A stretch of 6,062 bases of DNA from JAVBPB01 sp031549965 (GTDB lineage Bacteria; Bacillota; Clostridia; Lachnospirales; Lachnospiraceae), in NCBI GenBank assembly GCA_031549965.1, contig JAVBPB010000080.1:1-6062 (forward strand), written 5' to 3'. Of the stretch, positions 1 to 6,039 are shown piece by piece (the stretch's first letter is position 1; each line of letters opens with the position of its first letter). The position numbers and the translations under genes are program-made. The notes beneath the pieces were generated by a model. The model had not been told where the DNA came from, did not search any database, and saw only the letters and a list, made by a program, of their open reading frames with translations.

Positions 1-1470
1 AACAATTTACATTCCACTCTGGTTATATTCAAATAGCTACCTGTGACACTTGAATCAACCAATTTGCAACATTTACATTCCACTCTGGTTATATTCAAAT
101 TTTTAAACGCTTTTTTAATACAATAACCATTTTGATTTACATTCCACTCTGGTTATATTCAAATATGTTATCAAGAGATTTTATGTGGAGGAACTATTCA
201 ATTTACATTCCACTCTGGTTATATTCAAATAAGATACTCCGGAGAGAATCAATCAGTTTACCGAGATTTACATTCCACTCTGGTTATATTCAAATAATTC
301 CTACACTTGCGATTACTGTAGGAAATTACAAATTTACATTCCACTCTGGTTATATTCAAATGTCTGCAAATTCTTTCCATCTTGATTTACCAGCAATATT
401 TACATTCCACTCTGGTTATATTCAAATGCCACGGCAGCTACACAAATAAATGATGCAATGAGATTTACATTCCACTCTGGTTATATTCAAATGCATACAA
501 GGGATACAGGGTGTTCAAGGAGTTCAATTTACATTCCACTCTGGTTATATTCAAATTTAAAAGATGTGAATATTGCCACCTGACTGACCTATTTACATTC
601 CACTCTGGTTATATTCAAATGTTAAAAAAAAGATACATATAGGAATTATTAAAACATTTACATTCCACTCTGGTTATATTCAAATTTGTATGGATTTTCG
701 GTACTATGATAACCATATGCAAATTTACATTCCACTCTGGTTATATTCAAATTTATATTTTGCATCCTCTGCCAGATTTTCAAATCCATTTACATTCCAC
801 TCTGGTTATATTCAAATGGTTGCAAGGGCAGATACATAGCAACAGGCGTAAGAATTTACATTCCACTCTGGTTATATTCAAATTCATCAACTAATTTAAT
901 ATCACTGCCAGATTCAAAATTTACATTCCACTCTGGTTATATTCAAATCATTTATTTAAATATATCAATACCATCTTTACGTATTTACATTCCACTCTGG
1001 TTATATTCAAATGCCGTTACTTTACCACTTCCACTATGATATCCTGCATTTACATTCCACTCTGGTTATATTCAAATGTGGTAATGTGGGATACTGTTGT
1101 ATAAAAGAACCAAAATTTACATTCCACTCTGGTTATATTCAAATAAATCGGGTAAGTGGGCTGGCGGAAAGGCTCCAACATTTACATTCCACTCTGGTTA
1201 TATTCAAATAAATAATTGAAAAATATCAAGCGATAATTAATTCATTTACATTCCACTCTGGTTATATTCAAATATTATACTGTTATACTTCTTTAAAACA
1301 TGTTTATATTTACATTCCACTCTGGTTATATTCAAATGGAATGATGAGCATTGTGCAGAGCAAGACGGTGTTAATTTACATTCCACTCTGGTTATATTCA
1401 AATTTGCTCAGGCAGCTCCGATTATATCAGGACTAGTTCAATTTACATTCCACTCTGGTTATATTCAAAT
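1..1470 (-). CRISPR. Type I-B CRISPR array, 23 repeats and 22 full spacers, running off the left edge
   Basis: A 30-bp repeat occurs 23 times with no base change that I can see. On the plus strand it begins ATTTACATTC and ends ATATTCAAAT. Repeats start at 5, 71, 135, 201, 266, 332, 398, 463, 527, 591, 656, 723, 788, 854, 919, 983, 1048, 1115, 1180, 1244, 1308, 1374 and 1441. The 22 complete spacers are 34-37 bp and all different; bases 1-4 are the end of another spacer or of the flank. Transcription is inferred to run leftwards: read on the minus strand the repeat ends GGAATGTAAAT, giving a predicted 8-nt crRNA 5' handle ATGTAAAT as in clostridial I-B systems. A promoter and the cas genes lie on the right, on the same strand. 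The newest spacer should therefore be 1404-1440. The repeat has almost no internal dyad, as expected for I-B. Open frames across the array are repeat read-through, not genes. Confidence 0.99.
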
Positions 1471-1483
1471 CCGTCACTTCCCA

Positions 1484-1500
1484 ACAAGCCCCACAAGCCC
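1484..1500 (-). repeat. Short tandem repeat next to the integration point
   Basis: ACAAGCCC occurs at 1484-1491 and 1493-1500 (minus strand GGGCTTGT, one base apart), 14-30 bp from the first repeat. This is where leader-anchoring sequences read by the Cas1-Cas2 integrase are often found. Such a role is inferred from position alone. It also lies in the predicted leader RNA downstream of the array transcription start. Confidence 0.45.
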
Positions 1501-1509
1501 TTTTAAACT

Positions 1510-1538
1510 ATTATAATTGTCGACCCCCAAAAAATCAA
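1510..1538 (-). promoter_or_regulatory. Array promoter, TTGATT-17 bp-TATAAT
   Basis: Reading the minus strand, a -35 hexamer TTGATT (1533-1538) is followed after exactly 17 bp by a perfect -10 hexamer TATAAT (1510-1515). Transcription should start near 1502-1504, about 30 nt before the first repeat, and run leftwards through the array. The 17-bp spacer contains a complete GGGGGTCGACAAT element, so a protein bound there would compete with RNA polymerase. The assignment rests on hexamer match and position only. Confidence 0.75.
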
Positions 1539-1618
1539 CTACTTTTTACCTAAAATTCACACCCATTGTTTCCCAATTACGCTCTAACTCCTGATATTCA
1601 CTAGCATTGTCGACCCCC
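1516..1618 (-). repeat. Direct copies of a GTCGAC-based leader element 90 bp apart
   Basis: ATTGTCGACCCCC occurs at 1516-1528 and again at 1606-1618, exactly 90 bp apart. Each copy is accompanied on its right by TACTTTTTAC (1540-1549 and 1621-1630), with gaps of 11 and 2 bp. The left copy lies inside the array promoter; the right copy has no matching -10 hexamer. The core GTCGAC is itself palindromic. I infer a binding site for a host or Cas protein, but the family of the binder is not recognisable. Confidence 0.7.
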
Positions 1619-1649
1619 CGTACTTTTTACGCTATTGGGGGTCGACAAT
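1606..1649 (-). repeat. Perfect 13-bp inverted repeat just after cas2
   Basis: ATTGTCGACCCCC at 1606-1618 and its exact complement GGGGGTCGACAAT at 1637-1649 can form a 13-bp stem with an 18-nt loop. CGTA/TACG (1619-1622 and 1628-1631) could pair inside the loop. It begins 14 bp after the cas2 stop codon. No T-run follows the stem on either strand, so it is not a canonical intrinsic terminator. It may be a protein-binding dyad or an RNA element in read-through transcripts from the cas genes. Confidence 0.85.
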
Positions 1650-1663
1650 AAAATTACTTATCA

Positions 1664-1942
1664 CTATATAAAATTAGATGTCTTGTCATCCACCACGCCC
1701 CAAAATTCCTTATCCAGCCATTTTTCATTTCTGCTTTGAAAAACAATTACCGAATCAACCTCTTTGCGTATATATTTTCCCAATTCCATCTTCAGCTTCA
1801 TTAATTGTGACTCGCTTACTTCTCCTTCAAATGTTGACTTCTGTATATGAGTCAAATACTTTTTACATGTCTTAAATGCCTTCGGCAAAATCCTTTTGCC
1901 TCCATCATCCACAACTATATCATAAACCAATACTACATACAT
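1664..1942 (-). CDS. cas2: Cas2, CRISPR adaptation protein
   Basis: Small ferredoxin-fold protein that bridges two Cas1 dimers in the spacer-integration complex. The 92-residue protein opens with the typical first strand MYVVLVYDI, including the conserved aspartate D8. It carries the family-typical segment HIQKSTFEGE (about residues 33-42) and a late strand DSVIVFQ (about 63-69). An in-frame GTG at 1946-1948 would give 94 residues, but it overlaps the ribosome binding site. GAGGTG at 1948-1953 sits 5 nt before the ATG at 1940-1942, so that ATG is preferred. It lies 19 bp after cas1, evidently co-transcribed, and is the last cas gene before the leader. Length is normal for the family. Confidence 0.96.
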   Translation of the reverse strand: MYVVLVYDIVVDDGGKRILPKAFKTCKKYLTHIQKSTFEGEVSESQLMKLKMELGKYIRKEVDSVIVFQSRNEKWLDKEFWGVVDDKTSNFI

Positions 1943-1947
1943 ATCCA

Positions 1948-1953
1948 CACCTC
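1948..1953 (-). promoter_or_regulatory. cas2 ribosome binding site that decides the start
   Basis: GAGGTG on the minus strand lies 5 nt upstream of the ATG at 1940-1942. The upstream GTG candidate (1946-1948) shares its first base position with this site, so it could not be initiated from it. Confidence 0.6.
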
Positions 1954-1961
1954 ATTTCCCT

Positions 1962-2954
1962 CTACCACCACATTTCAAAGCCTTCATATTCCTTTTCACC
2001 CAAAATATGTTTAATAAGTTTATAAGCCTCTAACCTCATTAAATATTGATAAGATACATTTTTATTTAAATCCTTATGATTTATAGTTGTTTGTAACTTT
2101 TGATCAAGTTCATTTACAATTAGTCTGGATGCCTCCTTCTTCAGATGCAAAAAATTCAATTCCTTGGTGAAACTGCTTTCCGTAATTTGATTCTTATTTA
2201 ATAAAGAAAAAATCAATCTATCTCCAATAAGTGGTTTAAAAATTTCTGCAATATCCAAACATAATGAAAATCTTCTAACCCCTGGCTCATGCAAATAACT
2301 AATAGTTGGATTTAATTGAGTATGATAAATTTCAGTTAGTACCTTTGTATAAATCAACGTATTAACAAAGGAAATCAAAGTATTAATCATATTATCAGGT
2401 GGATGCATTATACGTTTATCAAACTCTATTTCCTGATCAATAATAATACTCCATGCCTTATAATAAGTCTTTCGGATGTTTCCCTCATATCCCATTACTT
2501 CTTGAACAGTTTTAGCTTCATATATCTGCGTCCTTAAACCCTCAATTACATCCATATATTCCTTAACATCCTTACCACGCCCATTATAATACCTCAAATT
2601 ACGGTAAATATTACTTGAAGCCGCTATAATAAACTTTTTAGCAAGGGTTAATCGTTTTTGAATATCTGAATAATGCTCTACCTGATGAACCAACAAATTG
2701 CCTGCAAGCAGGCTCTCCCTTGGGTAAAAACTTCCTGTATAAAAACTATAATAATTAAAAAAGTGCATATTTACCCCATATTGAGCTGCTAAATTAATCA
2801 TGCTTGTATTAAAATTCATCTCAGACATTACATATATATCTCCCACCCTCTCAATTGGAATATCCTTTTTCTCATTTTCCTCTGTTACAAACCTTAACGT
2901 ATTATCCTTTCTGCTTAATGTCCCATTTGTATAAATATAAAAGCTCTGCTGCAT
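1962..2954 (-). CDS. cas1: Cas1, CRISPR integrase (type I-B)
   Basis: Metal-dependent integrase that, with Cas2, inserts spacers at the leader-repeat junction. With the chosen start the protein has 330 residues, the usual length. The N-terminal beta domain begins MQQSFYIYTNGTLSRKDNTL, a typical I-B Cas1 opening. The larger helical catalytic domain holds the expected metal ligands: E157 in GYEGNIRK, H222 in SYLHEPG, and D234/E237 in LCLDIAEIFKP. All appear intact, so the enzyme should be active. An ATG three codons upstream (2961-2963) has the Shine-Dalgarno GGGAG only 1 nt away. The ATG at 2952-2954 has it 10 nt away and matches the family N-terminus, so it is preferred. The stop is followed directly by the cas2 ribosome binding site. 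Upstream is an unusually long gap to cas4. Confidence 0.97.
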   Translation of the reverse strand: MQQSFYIYTNGTLSRKDNTLRFVTEENEKKDIPIERVGDIYVMSEMNFNTSMINLAAQYGVNMHFFNYYSFYTGSFYPRESLLAGNLLVHQVEHYSDIQKRLTLAKKFIIAASSNIYRNLRYYNGRGKDVKEYMDVIEGLRTQIYEAKTVQEVMGYEGNIRKTYYKAWSIIIDQEIEFDKRIMHPPDNMINTLISFVNTLIYTKVLTEIYHTQLNPTISYLHEPGVRRFSLCLDIAEIFKPLIGDRLIFSLLNKNQITESSFTKELNFLHLKKEASRLIVNELDQKLQTTINHKDLNKNVSYQYLMRLEAYKLIKHILGEKEYEGFEMWW

Positions 2955-3086
2955 ATAATCCATTCTCCCAACTTTAATTATTTTATACTCCTACTTCCCA
3001 TTCATAATCTATTTAATATCAAAATTACTTAGCAATCATATTAAGAATAACATACCCATAATTAAGGAAATAAAGATGCCCCTCCT
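2955..3086 (-). other. cas4-cas1 intergenic gap with an orphan Shine-Dalgarno
   Basis: The gap is 132 bp, against 14 bp between cas3 and cas4 and 19 bp between cas1 and cas2. Directly after the cas4 stop comes AGGAGGGG (minus strand, 3079-3086), the strongest ribosome-binding sequence in the window. No ATG, GTG or TTG follows at a usable distance. The next ATG (3057-3059) is 19 nt away and encodes only MGMLFLI before a stop. CTTTATTT is repeated on either side of this site (3089-3096 and 3068-3075). The rest is AT-rich with only very short ORFs. GGGAG at 2965-2969 serves cas1. Confidence 0.7.
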
Positions 3087-3581
3087 CTAAATAAAGCATA
3101 AATCATAATAAGCACATGACTTACAAATCCCCTTTTTATTAAGCTTAGGAGGTACCTCTTCATTAAAAATTCTTTCCATATCTTCTAAAGTTTGTCCTAT
3201 TTCCTTACGATCTTCATCTGTTAATTCAACCTCCTGAGTCTTTTTTAACAAAGGATAATCTATCTTTCCTTTAATGCCATGCACACCTTTACTTTCTAAG
3301 TAAAATAAATAATACTTTACTTGAAATATACTTGCTTCCTCTATCTTTTTACTTTTCTTTACTTCATGCAAAATACCATTTTCCCTAATAAAATCAATAT
3401 TAATTACATTATCAATATTTACATGCTTGTCTTCTCTGTTATAAGCATTTTCGTCCAATATTTTACCAAGCTGTACGTTCTCATTTGTCTGCTCCATTTG
3501 AATCTCATTATAAAAATACCACAACTTTCTATGACAAACTTTATAATAATACATCATTACACCAGTAACATGCTTCTCCAT
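3087..3581 (-). CDS. cas4: Cas4, iron-sulfur RecB-like nuclease
   Basis: Cas4 trims prespacers and selects PAM-proximal ends for Cas1-Cas2. The 164-residue protein has the family layout: an N-terminal cysteine in YYKVCHRKLW (C16) and a C-terminal cluster CKSCAYYDLC (C153, C156, C162). Together these four cysteines would bind the Fe-S cluster. Nuclease residues are D63 in NIDFI, E73 and K75 in HEVKKSK, and the QxxxY motif Q87-Y91. At the motif-I position, where many Cas4 proteins have histidine in a GK-x-x-H-E context, this one has D43 (GKILDENAY). The start ATG has GGGGAG (3591-3596) 9 nt upstream, and the first G of that site belongs to the cas3 stop codon TAG, so the two genes are probably translationally coupled. 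Length is typical of I-B Cas4. Confidence 0.96.
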   Translation of the reverse strand: MEKHVTGVMMYYYKVCHRKLWYFYNEIQMEQTNENVQLGKILDENAYNREDKHVNIDNVINIDFIRENGILHEVKKSKKIEEASIFQVKYYLFYLESKGVHGIKGKIDYPLLKKTQEVELTDEDRKEIGQTLEDMERIFNEEVPPKLNKKGICKSCAYYDLCFI

Positions 3582-3595
3582 ATAATCAAACTCCC

Positions 3596-5788
3596 CTAAA
3601 GTAAATTGCTTTCCCTTTTGTAATTAGAATAATCTATTTCCCTAAACCCAATCTCGTAGCTATATTCGCACTCCAAAACTGGCATTTTATCAAATTTACC
3701 CATATCCACCCTTTCCAAAATAATTGTAGTTTCTTTATGCATAATATATGTAGGTATGGATATCGTAAGGTTTCGAATGAAATCATAGTATTGTTTTTTT
3801 ATAAATGGCTCCTTATCTATTTCCATTAGATCTTTATATCTTATTAATTCCTTCTCATTCTCTTTAAATACAGGGCTTGGTATTATATGAGTTGATGAAA
3901 TATTTCTCATATTGATTTTACTTCTTTCCATCTCATGAGATGCAATTAATCCTATATCTTCTTTAATCTTCTTATATTCTAAAAAATACTCACTCTTTCT
4001 TATTTTCTCAACACTAAAATACTCCTCTATTAATTGAAGTTTTTGTTTTTCATCTATTTCACCCTTAATTCCACTAACTGCATCTTTAGATAATTGAAAT
4101 ATTTCCCGATCAATATTTTTTCCCAAATCCACATTGGTAAAAACAAAACAATTGGCTTCCTTAGTTGACTTCTTTCCCTTTCTATTACAACGCCCAAATC
4201 TTTGAAATAATCCATTTAAATCAGACAGCTCTGTAAATAAATAATCAAAATCAATATCAAGACTTGCTTCTACAATTGAAGTCGCAATCCATATTCCTGA
4301 TTGATTATCAAGAATTTCTTTATCTTTATCCTTAAAAGTTTTTCCAAACTCTAAAATAACTTCTTCTTTTTTTGCTCTATGTTCTTTAATAAATCTTGAA
4401 TGTAATAGATTTATGCTATCGGTTTTCATTAAATCATTATCATGCTCATTAACAAAATTTTTAATTTCAAAATAAACTTCCTGTGCCTTCTTAATGGTAT
4501 TACAAACCACTAATATTTTATTACTTTTATTAGATTTCATATTTTCTAAGTACTTTTGGCAAATCATTTCTGTATTAATTTTATCATCCAACACTTTAAT
4601 ATTATGTCTTATAACACTGTCAATAAAAGTGCCTTCAACTACCTCATGACCCATGGCTTGTTTTAGCTCTTCCCTGACAAAAGGCGGTAAGGTTGCTGTA
4701 ACTATCCCAACCTTTCCTCCAAATTTACAAATCTTTTCTATACCACAAATTAAATAGGCTAATAAATCAGGAGAATACATCTGAATTTCATCCAAAACAA
4801 TTTTTGAATAAGACAATGTTGTTAACTTCATCTCATAGCCGTTATATCCAAATACAAAATCAAAAAGCTGATCCATTGTGCATATTGTAAGAGGCATAGA
4901 TAACTTTTTACCTCGCTCATGGTAATCAACAATGTCTAGTTCATCATGAGCCAAATTTCTTTGATAATATTCTAAGGCATCAGAATGAAGCAAAGCAACC
5001 CTTTCCTCTAATTTCTCACCCTTAAGAATGCCCTTTCTTACACGATCATAAATTGAATTAATTGCCGTACGAATAGGTAAAATAAAAAATCCTTTACCTT
5101 TTCCAATCCAAAGCAATCCTCCCTCGGTTTTTCCCATTCCAGTTTGAGCGACTGCAATTATATTTTTCTCAGTATGTTTCATGCAAAACTGCTGTAGTTC
5201 TTTCCATTCGTAGTTTAATTCACTTAACTTTTGAGGTAGAAAATCATTAGGATATTCCACCTCCATACCTGCACTGGCACTATAATCACATCTATGTAAA
5301 AAACCTTTTATTAAAATAGTATCTTTATCATCAATCATCTTGTGAATTTTATTAATCTTTTTTCTTGTGATGGATTGAATATCAGAAAATTCATTTAATA
5401 AAGAGCTAATTAAATCCTTCTTTTCTTCATCCTGTAATACTTCCAATACATCACAATAATCGTGATGATTTAAAATTGCCTGTCCTACTCTATAATAATC
5501 ATCAGGGTTTTCAAATTCATTTTCAGGTAAAAAATACAGGGATAGCACATTATGTGCCACCTCTGCATTTTCATTAAATTTTTTCTTCTTATCTGATTTT
5601 ACTCTTATTTGAAATTGAGCGTTTACTTTCCCATAATCGTGATATATACAAGAAGTTCTCACCATATCAAATAAATATGTATCTTTAATATATTTTAAAT
5701 TCCATAGTACATCCAAAGCTTTTAATAAATCATCGTTATGTTCCTTTATAGTTTTATCCGGCTTTGCATAGTATTTTGTTAAATCCAT
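3596..5788 (-). CDS. cas3: Cas3, HD nuclease and helicase (type I-B)
   Basis: Effector nuclease-helicase recruited by Cascade to unwind and degrade target DNA. The 730-residue protein begins with an HD domain (about 1-180) carrying H17, H50-D51 in YHDYGK, H79, H108-H109-D110 in NHHD, and D168. The helicase follows: Walker A QTGMGKT (215-221), the DExx box DEIQ (333-336), TATLP (364-368), motif V around ATSIVEASLDID (502-513), and motif VI FQRFGRCNR (528-536). The remaining roughly 190 residues form the C-terminal part. All catalytic residues appear present, and there is no frameshift. The start has AAGGGGAG (5797-5804) 8 nt upstream, and MDLTKYYAKPDKTIKEH is a typical Cas3 opening. It is the first gene of the visible cas3-cas4-cas1-cas2 run. 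The DEIQ box replaces the DEAH/DEVH form of many Cas3 proteins and is, from memory, common in I-B. Confidence 0.97.
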   Translation of the reverse strand: MDLTKYYAKPDKTIKEHNDDLLKALDVLWNLKYIKDTYLFDMVRTSCIYHDYGKVNAQFQIRVKSDKKKKFNENAEVAHNVLSLYFLPENEFENPDDYYRVGQAILNHHDYCDVLEVLQDEEKKDLISSLLNEFSDIQSITRKKINKIHKMIDDKDTILIKGFLHRCDYSASAGMEVEYPNDFLPQKLSELNYEWKELQQFCMKHTEKNIIAVAQTGMGKTEGGLLWIGKGKGFFILPIRTAINSIYDRVRKGILKGEKLEERVALLHSDALEYYQRNLAHDELDIVDYHERGKKLSMPLTICTMDQLFDFVFGYNGYEMKLTTLSYSKIVLDEIQMYSPDLLAYLICGIEKICKFGGKVGIVTATLPPFVREELKQAMGHEVVEGTFIDSVIRHNIKVLDDKINTEMICQKYLENMKSNKSNKILVVCNTIKKAQEVYFEIKNFVNEHDNDLMKTDSINLLHSRFIKEHRAKKEEVILEFGKTFKDKDKEILDNQSGIWIATSIVEASLDIDFDYLFTELSDLNGLFQRFGRCNRKGKKSTKEANCFVFTNVDLGKNIDREIFQLSKDAVSGIKGEIDEKQKLQLIEEYFSVEKIRKSEYFLEYKKIKEDIGLIASHEMERSKINMRNISSTHIIPSPVFKENEKELIRYKDLMEIDKEPFIKKQYYDFIRNLTISIPTYIMHKETTIILERVDMGKFDKMPVLECEYSYEIGFREIDYSNYKRESNLL

Positions 5789-5883
5789 CTTATATTCTCC
5801 CCTTATTTTTTATTTTAGTATCTCAGCTTACATACTGATTTTACCCTGTAACATAAATTTTATTTTAAGTAATCTTAAGCTTT

Positions 5884-5912
5884 AATTTAATTTTTACTAT
5901 TTTAAAAATCAA
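5884..5912 (-). promoter_or_regulatory. Candidate promoter for the cas3-cas4-cas1-cas2 operon
   Basis: TTGATT (5907-5912) and TAAATT (5884-5889) are separated by 17 bp on the minus strand, about 95 bp before the cas3 start. Each hexamer matches the sigma-A consensus at four of six positions. The -35 is the same hexamer as in the array promoter. In DNA this AT-rich such matches arise easily by chance, and the two perfect TATAAT hexamers further right (without good -35 partners) are alternatives. Confidence 0.25.
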
Positions 5913-6006
5913 ATTATTCTTATATTCTAAGACAGCTTTGCCTCTACAAACTATATTCCCTCAGAAAAACATTATAATTTATGAAAAAATCATTATAAGC
6001 CATGGA

Positions 6007-6039
6007 AATGAGACTATGATGCTTTTTCATAGGCTCATT
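6007..6039. repeat. 13-bp imperfect inverted repeat near the right edge
   Basis: AATGAGACTATGA (6007-6019) and TCATAGGCTCATT (6027-6039) are inverted with one mismatch and a 7-nt loop. On the minus strand a run of six T (5984-5989) follows the stem only after 17 nt, too far for a standard intrinsic terminator. It could be the weak 3' end of a gene lying beyond the window, a mobile-element terminus or an operator; the sequence does not decide. Confidence 0.45.

Larger units (their letters stand above)
1471..1663 (-). promoter_or_regulatory. CRISPR leader between cas2 and the array
   Basis: This noncoding stretch joins the end of cas2 to the first repeat. It is the only side of the array shown that adjoins adaptation genes, so it is the leader, where Cas1-Cas2 would insert new spacers at position 1470. 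It contains a promoter reading into the array (1510-1538), three copies of an ATTGTCGACCCCC element (1516-1528 and 1606-1618 in one orientation, 1637-1649 inverted), two copies of TACTTTTTAC (1540-1549, 1621-1630), and a short tandem ACAAGCCC (1484-1500) next to the array. I see no ORF in it. Confidence 0.88.

Noticed and set aside
132..1211. Plus-strand open frames over the array with recurring FTFHSGYIQ or LHSTLVIFK peptides
   Set aside because: They are translations of the 30-bp repeat. Several repeat-plus-spacer units are multiples of three, which keeps the frame open. No ribosome binding sites or protein family support.
5..1470. Spacers targeting the window itself
   Set aside because: By eye I found no spacer matching the cas genes or leader beyond short AT-rich runs, but this was not an exhaustive comparison.
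1606..1649. Intrinsic terminator for the cas operon
   Set aside because: The stem is strong, but no T-run follows on either strand and the same element recurs inside the array promoter, so a binding site is the better reading.
1678..1875. Plus-strand 65-codon ORF opposite cas2
   Set aside because: Lies entirely antisense to a clear cas2 gene and shows no recognisable protein features.
1946..1948. GTG start for cas2, giving 94 residues
   Set aside because: It overlaps the ribosome binding site; the ATG at 1940-1942 is properly spaced and gives the family's usual N-terminus.
3321..3599. Plus-strand 92-codon hydrophobic ORF opposite cas4
   Set aside because: Antisense to cas4; its Ile/Leu/Phe richness is the complement of AT-rich coding DNA, not evidence of a membrane protein.
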